Assembly: GCF_017744255.1 (NCBI RefSeq)
Contig: NZ_JAGHQP010000002.1
Coordinates: 186,001 to 250,000, forward strand
Length of the DNA: 64,000 nt
From: Brevundimonas sp. A19_0
GTDB lineage: Bacteria; Pseudomonadota; Alphaproteobacteria; Caulobacterales; Caulobacteraceae
Direction of reading: 5' to 3'
Shown: in pieces, positions 24,706 through 34,102 of the stretch
Position numbering within the stretch: position 1 is the stretch's first letter
Layout: each line of letters begins with the position of its first letter
Position numbers and translations under genes: made by a program
Notes under the pieces: model-generated
Told to the model about the DNA's origin: nothing
The model's database searches: none
The model's input: the letters and a program-made list of their open reading frames with translations, nothing else

Positions 24706-26034
24706 TTGGATTTCGATCCGCGTATTCTGGTCGTTGCCGAGGAAGATTCCGAGGCTGACGCCCTGTGTCGACTTCTGGACGGTGAAGGCTGGACCACCAT
24801 CACCGCCTCCACGCCCGAGGCTGCCGAAATCGTGCTGGAAGACTTTCCGATCGAGGCGACCATCCTGCTGGGCGGCGACGGCGATGTTGCAGCGGTCGCG
24901 ACGCGACTGAAGGACCTTGCTTCGCCCCGCTATCTGGCGGTCATCGCCCTGATGACGCGAGCCGCCAGTGCAGCCGAGGTCGAGGCGGTGGATCTGGCCA
25001 TGACGGCGCCGGCGCACCCCGTGCAGCTGCGCATCCGTCTGGAACAGCTGGTCCGGGCGGCCTTGGCCGAAGAAGAGCTCAACCTTCGAATCGAGACCTT
25101 CCGCCAGAACGCCCAGCCCATCGATGTCCCTCCCGTGGACGCCCCGGTCCGGATCCTGGCGGCCGGCAAGCCCGACCGGCGATTCCTCGCCCTGTCCAAT
25201 GCCCTGACCGAGGACGGGGCGGAAGTCGTGGCGGCCCCCACCCCCTACACTGCCTTTGACTATCTGCACGAGAGCCCGTTCGACGCGGCCGTCCTCTGGG
25301 GCGCCGAAGACCAGGCGCCGGCCCTGTCCATCGCGTCAGGAATGAAAAGAAATACAAGACTCTACCACATTCCTGTGATGCTCTACCTGAGCCGTGGGGC
25401 CGAGATCGACGCGTCCGACCTGTATGGTCGGGGCTTTGCCGACGTGGCCGCAGCCGATACCGAAGAGCATGAAACGGCCCGGCGCCTGTTGGCCATGGCG
25501 CGATTCCATCGGCGCCAGATCGGCGTCCGTCGGGCCCTGGAATCGGTGCGCGGGTCCGGGCTGACTGATCCGGACACCGGGCTGTTCACCCGGGACCTGT
25601 TCGCCCTGCATCTCGGCCGGGTGAGCGAGGCCGCCCGAGAGCGTAGACGCCCCCTGTCGGTCTGTGTGCTGAAGGTCTCGATGACGCCGGCGGTCGAGGA
25701 GGCCCGCAGGGACGGCTGGCTGTCCCGCGCCCTGCCCCAGATCGGCACCATGGTCTCGCGACTGATCCGGACCGAGGACACAGCAGCCCGTCTGTCGAGT
25801 GAGGTCTTCGCGCTGGCCCTGCCCGGCACGACCGAAGCCCACGCCCGAATTGCCGCCCAGCGGATCGTGGCCGTCATCGGCTGCACGGCCTTCGAGGCCG
25901 GCCCCGGGCGTTCGCCCTTCGTGGTCGACTTCGAACTGGGCGTGGCCGAGCAGCAGCCGGGCGAAGCCCCTGCGCGCGCGCTCGAACGCGCCTCGGCGGC
26001 GCTCGCGTCAGAGAGCGCGCGGGCCGCCGGCTGA
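24706..26034 (+). CDS. popA: PopA-like protein: two pseudo-receivers and a degenerate GGDEF domain with intact I-site
   Basis: A 442-residue protein with PleD/PopA architecture. Two receiver-like domains (about 5-125 and 147-270) lack convincing phosphoacceptor aspartates in the expected context. A GGDEF-fold domain follows (LTDPDTGLFTRDLF from about 286). The active-site loop reads SSEVF at 364-368 instead of GGDEF/GGEEF, so cyclase activity is not expected. The allosteric c-di-GMP I-site RxxD is intact as RTED (355-358), exactly five residues before that loop, as in PleD. This matches Caulobacter PopA, a c-di-GMP effector in CtrA degradation. The TTG start follows AGGGGG at suitable spacing. 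Confidence 0.85.
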   Translation: MDFDPRILVVAEEDSEADALCRLLDGEGWTTITASTPEAAEIVLEDFPIEATILLGGDGDVAAVATRLKDLASPRYLAVIALMTRAASAAEVEAVDLAMTAPAHPVQLRIRLEQLVRAALAEEELNLRIETFRQNAQPIDVPPVDAPVRILAAGKPDRRFLALSNALTEDGAEVVAAPTPYTAFDYLHESPFDAAVLWGAEDQAPALSIASGMKRNTRLYHIPVMLYLSRGAEIDASDLYGRGFADVAAADTEEHETARRLLAMARFHRRQIGVRRALESVRGSGLTDPDTGLFTRDLFALHLGRVSEAARERRRPLSVCVLKVSMTPAVEEARRDGWLSRALPQIGTMVSRLIRTEDTAARLSSEVFALALPGTTEAHARIAAQRIVAVIGCTAFEAGPGRSPFVVDFELGVAEQQPGEAPARALERASAALASESARAAG

Positions 26035-26051
26035 CGCCTGGCTCTCCGGTA

Positions 26052-29000
26052 CTAGCTTTCCAGGGCCGCCACCGTGGCCAGCGAGTCGGTGATCCGTTCG
26101 GCGGCCTTCAGGCGCGCCTCGGCATCGGCCCACTCGCCCATGACCACGATCTTCTGGTCCGGCCGCAGCTTCCACACCCCGGTGTTCTTCTGGATCAGGC
26201 CGACCAGTCCGAGCGGATTGGGGAAGGCATTGTTGCGTAGCGTCAGCACCGCGCCCTTGGGTCCCATGTCGATCCGCTCGATCTGCGCCTTGCGGCACGA
26301 CGCCTTGATCCCGACGATGCGCAGCAGTTGCTGCGCCTCGTCCGGCAGCGGGCCGAACCGGTCGATCAATTCAGCGGCCAGGGCCTCGCGATCCTCGCCG
26401 CGCTCGGCATCCGACAGGCGCCGATAGAGGCTGAGGCGCAGGTTCAGGTCAGGCACATAACTCTCGGGAATGAGGACGGCAGCGCCCACATTGATGGTGG
26501 GAGACCAGTCGCGATCCCGCGCGTCGCCGCCCTGCTCGCGCAGTTCGGCCACGGCGTCTTCCAGCATCTGCTGGTACAGTTCGACACCGACCTCGCGGAT
26601 GTGGCCGGACTGTTCGTCGCCCAGCAGATTGCCGCCGCCGCGCTGGTCGAGGTCGTGACTGGCCAGCTGGAAGCCCGCACCCAGATTGTCCAGCGACTGC
26701 AGCACCTGCAGACGGCGCTCGGCCGACAGGCTGAGCGGCCGGTTCGGGTCCGTCGTCAGATAGGCAAAGGCACGCGCCTTGGACCGACCGATCCGCCCGC
26801 GGATCTGGTGCAGCTGCGCCAGGCCGAACATGTCGGCCCGGTGCACGACCAGGGTGTTGGCCGTGGGGATATCCAGCCCGCTCTCGACGATGGTGGTGGA
26901 CAGCAGCACGTCATACTCGCCCTCATAGAAGGCGCTCATCACGGCCTCGAGCTGGGTCGGGGACATCTGGCCATGGCCGACCACGGCCTTCACCTCGGGC
27001 ACCTGCTGGCGCAGGAATTGCTCGATGTCGGGCAGGTCCGCCAGCCGCGGCGCGACATAATAGGCCTGACCGCCCCGGTACTTCTCGCGCAGCAGGGCCT
27101 CGCGCACCATGACCGGGTCCCAGGGCGCGACATAGGTCCGGACGGCCAGACGGTCGACCGGCGGCGTGGCGATGATCGACATCTCGCGGATGCCGGATAG
27201 GGCCATTTGCAGGGTGCGCGGGATAGGCGTCGCGGTCAGCGTCAGCAGGTGCACATCGGCCCGCAGGCTCTTGAGCTTCTCCTTGTGCTTGACGCCGAAA
27301 TGCTGCTCCTCGTCAACGATCACCAGGCCGAGGTCCTTGAAGCCGACCTGCTCGGACAGCACCGCATGGGTGCCGACCACGATCTCGAAGGTACCGTCCT
27401 TCAGGCCCGCGCGGGTCTCGGAGGCATCCCTGGCTGTCACCATGCGCGACAGGTGGCGCACCGTGATCGGCCAGCCGACGAACCGCTCGCTGAAGGTCTT
27501 GAAGTGCTGGCGGGCCAGAAGCGTTGTCGGGCAGACGACCGCCACCTGCTGACCGGTCATGGCGACCACGAAGGCGGCCCGCAGCGCCACCTCGGTCTTG
27601 CCGAAGCCCACGTCGCCACAGATCAGCCGGTCCATGGGCGTGCCCTTGGCCAGATCGGACAGGACGTCGCCGATGGCGTTCAGCTGGTCGTCGGTTTCCT
27701 CATAGGGGAAGCGCGCACAGAATTCGTCGAACAGACCCTGCGGCGGCGTGACCACATCGCTTTCGCGCAGCGCCCGCTTGGCCGCCAGGGCGATGAGGCC
27801 CTCGGCCATCTCGCGCAGGCGCGCCTTGGCCTTGGCCTTGCGGCCCTGCCAGCCTGCTCCGCCCAGCCGGTCCAGTTGCACGCCCTCGGCCTCGGCCCCG
27901 TAGCGCGTCAGCAGGTCGATGTTCTCGACCGGCAGATACAGCTTGGAGTCGCCGGCATAGGCCAGCTCGAGGCAGTCGTGAGGGGCATCCTGGATGTCGA
28001 GCGTGCGCAGCCCTTCATAGCGCCCGATGCCGTGGTCGAGGTGCACCACCAGGTCGCCGGTGGTCAGGGCCGAGGCCTCGGCGAGGAAGTTGGAGGCCCG
28101 CCGCTTGCGCCGGGGCCGGGCCAGCCGGTCGCCCAGAATGTCGGTCTCGGTGATGACGACCAGATCATCGGTCTCGAACCCGGTTTCGACGGGCAGGATG
28201 GCGCGTAGATAGAGGGCGTCGGTGGCGGCCTGCACATCGTCCCAGTCCCGCACAGGGACGACCGGATTCAGGCCGTGATCCGACAGCATGGAGGCCAGCC
28301 GTTCCGACGACCCCTCGGTCCAGGACGCAAACAGGACCTTGCGCCCGGCCTCGCGGCGGCTGCGGGCATAGGCGGCGACCGCCTCGAACAGATTGACGCT
28401 GTCCTGCGCCCGCTCGGCGGCAAAGGACCGGCCCAGCCGCCCGCCGGCGTCTTCTCCGGGCCCGGTCAGCGGGCTGAGCTGGACGACGGCGCGATCCGCC
28501 AGCGCCGAGGTCCAGTCGTCCGGCGAGAGATACAGGGCATCCGGCGGCAGGGCGCGTCCGCTCTGGGCGCTGCGGCCTGCCGCGCTCTGGGCGGCTTCGC
28601 GCCGCGCGTCAAAGGCATCGACCGTCAGGTCCCAGCGTTCACCCCGGGCCTGATCGGCCTGGCTGTCCAGATAGATGACCGCATCGGCTGGCAGGTAGTC
28701 GAACAGGGTCTCGAGCCGCGGGTAGAGCAGCGGCAGCCAGTGCTCCAGTCCCTGACGGCGGGCCCCCTCGCTGACGGCGGCATACAGGGGGTCGTCCCCC
28801 GCCGTGCCGAAGCGCTCCAGATAGCCGGTGCGAAAGCGCGAGATAGCCTCGGCGTTCAGAAGGGCCTCGGACACCGGCGCCAGCTGCACGGAGGTCAGCT
28901 GGCCGGTCGACCGCTGCGAGGCCGGGTCAAAGGTCCGGATCGACTCCAGTTCCTGGCCGAACATGTCGAGGCGCACGGGTTCGTCGAACCCGGGTGGATA

Positions 29001-29498
29001 GACGTCGATCACGCCGCCGCGCACCGCATATTCGCCCCGCTCGGAGACGGTCGAGGCGCGCACATAGCCGTTGGTCGCGAAATAGGCCTCGAGTGCGGCC
29101 GTATCGAGCTCTCGCCCGACATGGGTCTCGAAGCCGGCGCTGGCGGTCACATCGCGCGGCGGCATCCGCTGCATGGCGGCCGCGACCGTGGCCACGATCA
29201 GGCGCGGTCGATCCGGTGTGCTGCCCTGGGCCAGCGTGCTGAGGGCGGCCATGCGCTGCGCCGACACCGACGACGAGGGACTCAGCCGGTCATAGGGCAG
29301 ACAGTCCCACGCCGGATAGTTGAGGATCTCGATCCCGTCCGCGAAAAAGCCGGTTGCGTCGATGAACCGGGCGGCACGGGAGGCGTCGCGCGCCACGAAC
29401 AGCGCCGTCCGGCCGGGCGCCAGCCGCTCGGCAATGCGCAGCGCGTCGAGGCCTTCCGGGGCGCCGGTCAGGGGGGTGTGGGCGGACGACTGCCCCAT
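26052..29498 (-). CDS. mfd: transcription-repair coupling factor Mfd
   Basis: A 1148-residue protein, normal for Mfd. The N-terminal UvrB-like region includes NYPAWDCLPYDRLSPSSSVS. The RNA-polymerase-interacting region starts near GDLVVHLDHGIGRYEGL. The translocase has Walker A GDVGFGKTEVALRAAF, DEEQ-box VIVDEEQHFGVKHKE, LTATPIPRTLQMALSG, and the RIGRSKARAFAYL motif VI. It removes RNA polymerase stalled at lesions and recruits UvrA. The start at 29498 overlaps the sdhE stop (ATGA), which decides it against the frame extension to 29579. Confidence 0.97.
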   Translation of the reverse strand: MGQSSAHTPLTGAPEGLDALRIAERLAPGRTALFVARDASRAARFIDATGFFADGIEILNYPAWDCLPYDRLSPSSSVSAQRMAALSTLAQGSTPDRPRLIVATVAAAMQRMPPRDVTASAGFETHVGRELDTAALEAYFATNGYVRASTVSERGEYAVRGGVIDVYPPGFDEPVRLDMFGQELESIRTFDPASQRSTGQLTSVQLAPVSEALLNAEAISRFRTGYLERFGTAGDDPLYAAVSEGARRQGLEHWLPLLYPRLETLFDYLPADAVIYLDSQADQARGERWDLTVDAFDARREAAQSAAGRSAQSGRALPPDALYLSPDDWTSALADRAVVQLSPLTGPGEDAGGRLGRSFAAERAQDSVNLFEAVAAYARSRREAGRKVLFASWTEGSSERLASMLSDHGLNPVVPVRDWDDVQAATDALYLRAILPVETGFETDDLVVITETDILGDRLARPRRKRRASNFLAEASALTTGDLVVHLDHGIGRYEGLRTLDIQDAPHDCLELAYAGDSKLYLPVENIDLLTRYGAEAEGVQLDRLGGAGWQGRKAKAKARLREMAEGLIALAAKRALRESDVVTPPQGLFDEFCARFPYEETDDQLNAIGDVLSDLAKGTPMDRLICGDVGFGKTEVALRAAFVVAMTGQQVAVVCPTTLLARQHFKTFSERFVGWPITVRHLSRMVTARDASETRAGLKDGTFEIVVGTHAVLSEQVGFKDLGLVIVDEEQHFGVKHKEKLKSLRADVHLLTLTATPIPRTLQMALSGIREMSIIATPPVDRLAVRTYVAPWDPVMVREALLREKYRGGQAYYVAPRLADLPDIEQFLRQQVPEVKAVVGHGQMSPTQLEAVMSAFYEGEYDVLLSTTIVESGLDIPTANTLVVHRADMFGLAQLHQIRGRIGRSKARAFAYLTTDPNRPLSLSAERRLQVLQSLDNLGAGFQLASHDLDQRGGGNLLGDEQSGHIREVGVELYQQMLEDAVAELREQGGDARDRDWSPTINVGAAVLIPESYVPDLNLRLSLYRRLSDAERGEDREALAAELIDRFGPLPDEAQQLLRIVGIKASCRKAQIERIDMGPKGAVLTLRNNAFPNPLGLVGLIQKNTGVWKLRPDQKIVVMGEWADAEARLKAAERITDSLATVAALES

Positions 29499-29806
29499 CA
29501 ACCGATTCCCCGCGCGACCTCGGCCGACACGGACTCGGCGACAAACCGGCGGATGCGGTCCATCAACGGCCCCTCCCACTCGGGGGGCGTGGACGTCGAG
29601 CCCTTGATCCAGCCGTAGAGCGCGTGGTCATCCTCATCCAGAAGGGCCTCGAACTGCGTCAGTTCCGCCTCGTCCAGCTTGGGCGCGATCTGGTCCGAGA
29701 ACGGGCCGAGGATCATGTCGGCCTCGCGAAAGCCCCGGCGCCAGGCGCGAAAGCGGATACGGTTCAGCCGGGTGGTCAGTTCGGCACGTGCGATGTCTTC
29801 GGCCAC
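29498..29806 (-). CDS. sdhE: SdhE family FAD assembly factor
   Basis: A 102-residue protein of the SdhE/DUF339 (YgfY, Sdh5-like) family. The diagnostic motif is RAWRRGFREADMILGPF near residues 22-38, containing the conserved RGxxE/D core. ALLDEDDHALYGWIKG in the middle is also family-typical. It helps covalent flavinylation of succinate dehydrogenase and fumarate reductase. It is the first gene of an apparent sdhE-mfd operon, divergent from recG. Confidence 0.93.
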   Translation of the reverse strand: MAEDIARAELTTRLNRIRFRAWRRGFREADMILGPFSDQIAPKLDEAELTQFEALLDEDDHALYGWIKGSTSTPPEWEGPLMDRIRRFVAESVSAEVARGIG

Positions 29807-29901
29807 AAGAATTCTTGCCCGGTCAAAAGGAGTGGAGCCGTGTCAGATAGCGGTCGTCTGTCCATTTCGCCACCCGTCGCGGATCGCTATCGTGACGCAC
29901 C

Positions 29902-31989
29902 ATGCGGCCCGAGATTCTTTTCCCCCTGTTCGTGCCCGTCGAAAGCCTGAAGGGCGTGGGCCCCCGGCTGGCCCCGGCCGTGCATCGTCTGGCCGGGCCG
30001 CTGGTCCGTGACCTGCTGTTCCTCGCACCCTCGGGCCTGATCCGGCGCCGCGAGATGACGGCCCTGGCCGCGGTCGAGGGAGAGATCGGCATCTTCGATC
30101 TGGTCATGGGCGGCCTGACCAAACCGGGGCGTCCAGGCCTGCCGTTCAAGGTGCGGGCCAATGACCAGAGCGGCTTTCTCACCCTGATCTGGTTCGGCGG
30201 GTCGGAGGCCTGGATCCGGCGCCAGTGCCCCGAGGGCGAGCGCAGGATCGTCAGCGGCAAGGTCGAGAAATTCAATGACCTGGTCCAGATACCTCACCCC
30301 GACTATGTGCTCGCTCCCGACAAGCGGGACGAGATCGTGCCGGTTGAGCCGGTCTATCCGGCCACCCAGGGCCTGAGCTCGAGACAGGTCCGCCGGCTGG
30401 TGCTCACGGCGCTGGAAAGCCTGCCCCATCTGCCTGAATGGCAGGACCCGGCCTGGCTGGCCAAACAGGCCTGGCCCTCTTGGTCCGAGGCGATGACGGT
30501 CCTGCATGCGCCCGGAGGCGAGCACGATCTGGACCCGCAGGCCCCGGCCCGGGCGCGACTGGCCTTTGACGAATTACTCGCCCACCAGTTGGCGCTGGCC
30601 CGCCGCCGGCGCACGCGGCAAGCGGTCCGGGCGCCGCGCCTCGCCCCCGGACAAGGGGCTGAACGCCTGCTCTCCGCCCTGCCCTTCACCCTGACCGGTG
30701 CCCAGCAGCGCGCCGTTGCCGACATCCGGCGCGACCTTGCCAGCGGCGAACAGATGGCGCGCCTGCTGCAGGGCGATGTCGGCTCGGGCAAGACGGCCGT
30801 CGCCGCCCTCGCCCTCGCCGACGCGGTCGACAGCGGCTTTCAGGCGGCCCTGATGGCCCCGACCGACATCCTGGCACGTCAGCACCACGAGCGGCTGACG
30901 CCCCTGTTCGCCGAGGCGGGCATCCAGTGTGCCCTGCTGACCGGTCGCGATCCGGCCAGCGTGAGGCGCCCGGTGCTGGAGGGGCTGGCCGGTGGCCGCC
31001 TGCCGGTCGTGATCGGCACCCACGCCCTGTTCCAGGACAGCGTGGCCTTCCATCGCCTCGGTCTGGCGGTGATCGACGAACAGCACCGGTTCGGGGTGCG
31101 CGAGCGCCAGCGCCTGCTGGACAAGGGCGGGCCCGACGGCGGCGTGCATCTGCTGACCATGTCGGCCACGCCGATCCCCCGCACGCTGGAACTGACCCAG
31201 TATGGCGAGCTGGATGTGTCCCGGCTCGATGAAAAGCCCCCCGGCCGTCGGCCGATCCGCACGGCCGTCCTGCCTCTGGACCGTCTGGCCGAGGTCGCCA
31301 CCCGGCTGAAAGCCGCCATTGAGGCCGGGGCGCAGGCCTACTGGATCTGTCCCCTGATCGAGGAGTCCGAGACCGTCGATCTGGCCGCGGCGGAAAAGCG
31401 GGCCCGCGACCTGTCCCGCCTGATGGGCCGGCCGGTCGGACTGGTCCACGGGCGTATGGCGGGGCCGGAACGCGAAACCGTCATGCAGTCTTTCCTGGAC
31501 GGGCATACGCCGCTGCTGGTGGCGACCACGGTCGTCGAGGTGGGCGTGGATGTGCCCAATGCCACCCTGATGGTCATCGAGCATGCCGAGCGCTTCGGCC
31601 TGGCGCAAATGCACCAGCTGCGCGGTCGGATCGGCCGGTCCGACAAGCCCAGCGCCTGCACCCTGCTCTATGCCGCGTCGGACACAGGGCTCGGCAAGAC
31701 AGCTGTCGAGCGGTTGGACATCCTGCGCCAGACCGAGGACGGGTTCGAGATCGCCGAGGCCGACTTCCGCATCCGGGGAGGGGGCGATCCGCTGGGGCTG
31801 AAGCAGAGCGGCTTTCCCGCCTATCGCTTTGCCGACCCCACCGCCCACGCCAGCCTCATCCGCGCGGCTGCCGACGACGCCCGCCTGATCCTGGGCCGCG
31901 ACCCGGCGCTGACGTCAGAGCGCGGTCAGGCGGTTCAGGTGCTCGAGGCGCTGTTCGACTGGCGTGCCTCGCGGCCCTCGGGCGACTGA
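29902..31989 (+). CDS. recG: ATP-dependent DNA helicase RecG
   Basis: A 695-residue protein. The N-terminal wedge/OB domain begins with LKGVGPRLAPAVHRLAGPLV, typical of RecG. The helicase motifs are LLQGDVGSGKTAVAALALA (I), VIDEQHRFGVRERQ (II), TMSATPIPRTLELTQYGELD (III) and QLRGRIGRSDKPSAC (VI), followed by FEIAEADFRIRGGGDPLGLK at the C-terminus. It drives branch migration and replication-fork reversal. Its last 55 bases are antisense to the end of the DUF3089 gene. Confidence 0.97.
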   Translation: MRPEILFPLFVPVESLKGVGPRLAPAVHRLAGPLVRDLLFLAPSGLIRRREMTALAAVEGEIGIFDLVMGGLTKPGRPGLPFKVRANDQSGFLTLIWFGGSEAWIRRQCPEGERRIVSGKVEKFNDLVQIPHPDYVLAPDKRDEIVPVEPVYPATQGLSSRQVRRLVLTALESLPHLPEWQDPAWLAKQAWPSWSEAMTVLHAPGGEHDLDPQAPARARLAFDELLAHQLALARRRRTRQAVRAPRLAPGQGAERLLSALPFTLTGAQQRAVADIRRDLASGEQMARLLQGDVGSGKTAVAALALADAVDSGFQAALMAPTDILARQHHERLTPLFAEAGIQCALLTGRDPASVRRPVLEGLAGGRLPVVIGTHALFQDSVAFHRLGLAVIDEQHRFGVRERQRLLDKGGPDGGVHLLTMSATPIPRTLELTQYGELDVSRLDEKPPGRRPIRTAVLPLDRLAEVATRLKAAIEAGAQAYWICPLIEESETVDLAAAEKRARDLSRLMGRPVGLVHGRMAGPERETVMQSFLDGHTPLLVATTVVEVGVDVPNATLMVIEHAERFGLAQMHQLRGRIGRSDKPSACTLLYAASDTGLGKTAVERLDILRQTEDGFEIAEADFRIRGGGDPLGLKQSGFPAYRFADPTAHASLIRAAADDARLILGRDPALTSERGQAVQVLEALFDWRASRPSGD

Positions 31990-33107
31990 TCGCGCGCACT
32001 GCCCTGCCCGTTGAGGCGCAGCCACAGGGCCAGACGTTCCTGAACATCGTGTTCAATATCGCCATAGAACAGATTGTATGGGCGAGATTTCCGGCGATCC
32101 GACCAGTTGCCGGACTCGCGGAAGGACTCCATGGACGGCTCGCTGTGCCGCAGCAGGCCATCGCGGCATTCGGTCTCGACGCTCCGGGCGATCAGGGCGG
32201 GGCGGGCGCCCCATTCCAGGCCGGTGGCATTGGTGGCGCCGCGATGCAGGCGAGCGGGTACCTCGGCCTCATCCGTCGAGCCGGTCACCGGATTGACACA
32301 CAGGGCGTCCCGGTCCCCCAGATCCGCCAGCCGTCCCCGGACGTCCCAGACCAGCGCCCGGCGCAGCCGCCGTCGGGCGGCGCCGTCGTTGTCCTGCCCG
32401 ACCGGCGAGAAGGCGACGACACAGCCCAGCTGTTCACGGCTTTGGCACGGCGGCAGCGAGGGCGTCTCGGGCGCTTTCGCGACCACGGCATCCATGATGT
32501 AGACCGCCACGACGCGGCGCCGCAGGGCCGGATCACTGACAATGCGCTCGCGCACCAGCCGGTCGGCCAGCTCGCCGCCCTGTTCCAGTCCGGCGATGAC
32601 GATCGGACCCGTCGGATGCTGTGCGAGAAACACATCGAAGGCGGCATCGATATCCCTCCAGGCAAAGGCCCGGGCCTCGCGTGCGTCATCGCGGAGGGTC
32701 AGCCGGGTGTAGAGGCTGCCCTGCCGGTATCGGGGAATACTCAGCCGCCCCGCCCGCGCGAAAGGGCCCGCATAGTTCGGGATGACCACGCGAAACAGCC
32801 AGTCATCGGCATCCACCTCGCCGATCGGGCCGTTCCACTCGCGCCCTCCGTCATAGGTGGTCGAATGGATGAAGAAGACGGCGGCCGGTCCCGAGCCCTC
32901 GATGCCGACATCCTGCATCGCCCAGGCCGAGGCCTGCCCATAGTCGGGCGCCGGCGGCGGATCATAGGTCTGGAATGGCACCTCGGGGTCCATGCCGGCC
33001 TGCAGGATGTCTCCCCGCCAGACGGCAGCGGCAGCCACGATCAGGAACACCAGGGCAAAGCCGGCATAGCCGAGCAGGGACCGGAAGCTGATCGCGCGAC
33101 GGCTCAT
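31935..33107 (-). CDS. DUF3089 family alpha/beta-hydrolase-like protein
   Basis: A 390-residue protein with an N-terminal membrane anchor (GYAGFALVFLIVAAAAVWRG, residues about 14-33). The body contains AVFFIHSTTYDGGREWNG and a possible nucleophile-elbow variant, VIAGLEQGGELADRLV (G-L-E-Q-G rather than G-x-S-x-G). The RPYNLFYGDIEHDVQERLA segment is typical of DUF3089. Because the nucleophilic Ser appears replaced by Glu, hydrolase activity is uncertain. The last 18 codons are antisense to recG. The start overlaps the hldD stop (4 bases), so it may belong to the LPS-core operon. Confidence 0.8.
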   Translation of the reverse strand: MSRRAISFRSLLGYAGFALVFLIVAAAAVWRGDILQAGMDPEVPFQTYDPPPAPDYGQASAWAMQDVGIEGSGPAAVFFIHSTTYDGGREWNGPIGEVDADDWLFRVVIPNYAGPFARAGRLSIPRYRQGSLYTRLTLRDDAREARAFAWRDIDAAFDVFLAQHPTGPIVIAGLEQGGELADRLVRERIVSDPALRRRVVAVYIMDAVVAKAPETPSLPPCQSREQLGCVVAFSPVGQDNDGAARRRLRRALVWDVRGRLADLGDRDALCVNPVTGSTDEAEVPARLHRGATNATGLEWGARPALIARSVETECRDGLLRHSEPSMESFRESGNWSDRRKSRPYNLFYGDIEHDVQERLALWLRLNGQGSARDQSPEGREARQSNSASST

Positions 33108-34102
33108 CGCCAGGGGTCGTCCGTCGCCAGATAGGACTGGACGTAGCGACGAACGCCTTCTTCCAGCGGCGTCGACTGCCCGTCGAAGCCCAGCTCGCGA
33201 ACCCGGTCCATGCGGGCCTGGGTGAAATACTGGTACCGGTCCCGGATCACCTCGGGCATGTCGATATAGGTGATCTGAGGTTCCTTGCCGACCGCAGCGA
33301 ACGTCGCCCGCGCCAGATCGGCGAACGAGCGGGCCTGGCCCGATCCGGCGTTGAAGATGCCCGAAACCTCATCGCTGGCCAGCAGCCAGTCGACCACATC
33401 GACCACGTCATCGACGAACACGAAGTCGCGCAGCTGGCCGCCGTCCGCATAGTTCGGGTGATGCGAGCGGAACAGCTGGACCGGCTCTCCGGCCTGCACC
33501 TTCGGCCAGATCTGGGCGACGACCGACTTCATCCCGCCCTTGTGATACTCGTTCGGGCCATAGACGTTGAAGAACTTCAGCCCCGCCCATTGCTCGGGCG
33601 AGTGGCCGCGCGCGGCCTGCCGGGTCGCATACAGGTCGAACAGGTATTTCGAATAACCATAAGCATTTAGGGGTCGAAGTTTCTGCAACGACTCAAAGTC
33701 GTCGTCGTCATCGAAGCCCAGCTTGCCATCGCCATAGGTCGCCGCCGACGAGGCGTAGACCAGCCGCACGCCCTTGCGGCAGCACCAGTCCCACAGGTCG
33801 CGCGACAGGGCGAAATTGGTCTTCAGAATCAGGTCGGCATCCGGCTCGGTCGTGGATGAAATGGCGCCCATGTGCACCACGGCCTCGATGCTGTCGGCAT
33901 GGGCTTCCAGCCGGTCGAACATCTGCTCCGGCCACCAGAAATCGGCGATCGGGTGCTTGGCCAGGTTCTTCCACTTGGCAAGATCCGCCTCCTCCATGCG
34001 GTCGCATACGACCACATCGTACCGGTCTTCCGCGCACAGGCGGGCCACGATGTTGGAGCCGATGAAGCCGGCCCCGCCGGTCACCACGATCATGCGGCGC
34101 AT
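33104..34102 (-). CDS. hldD: ADP-L-glycero-D-manno-heptose 6-epimerase
   Basis: A 332-residue short-chain dehydrogenase/epimerase. The NADP-binding motif is TGGAGFIGSNIVARL near the N-terminus. The catalytic region is YASSAATYGDG and the YxxxK is in NAYGYSKYLFD. KFFNVYGPNEYHKGGMKSVV is specific to HldD/RfaD. It forms the ADP-L-heptose used in the LPS inner core. Starts at 34102 or 34093 are both possible; the first shares a base with the hldE stop (TAATG), supporting coupling. Confidence 0.95.
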   Translation of the reverse strand: MRRMIVVTGGAGFIGSNIVARLCAEDRYDVVVCDRMEEADLAKWKNLAKHPIADFWWPEQMFDRLEAHADSIEAVVHMGAISSTTEPDADLILKTNFALSRDLWDWCCRKGVRLVYASSAATYGDGKLGFDDDDDFESLQKLRPLNAYGYSKYLFDLYATRQAARGHSPEQWAGLKFFNVYGPNEYHKGGMKSVVAQIWPKVQAGEPVQLFRSHHPNYADGGQLRDFVFVDDVVDVVDWLLASDEVSGIFNAGSGQARSFADLARATFAAVGKEPQITYIDMPEVIRDRYQYFTQARMDRVRELGFDGQSTPLEEGVRRYVQSYLATDDPWR

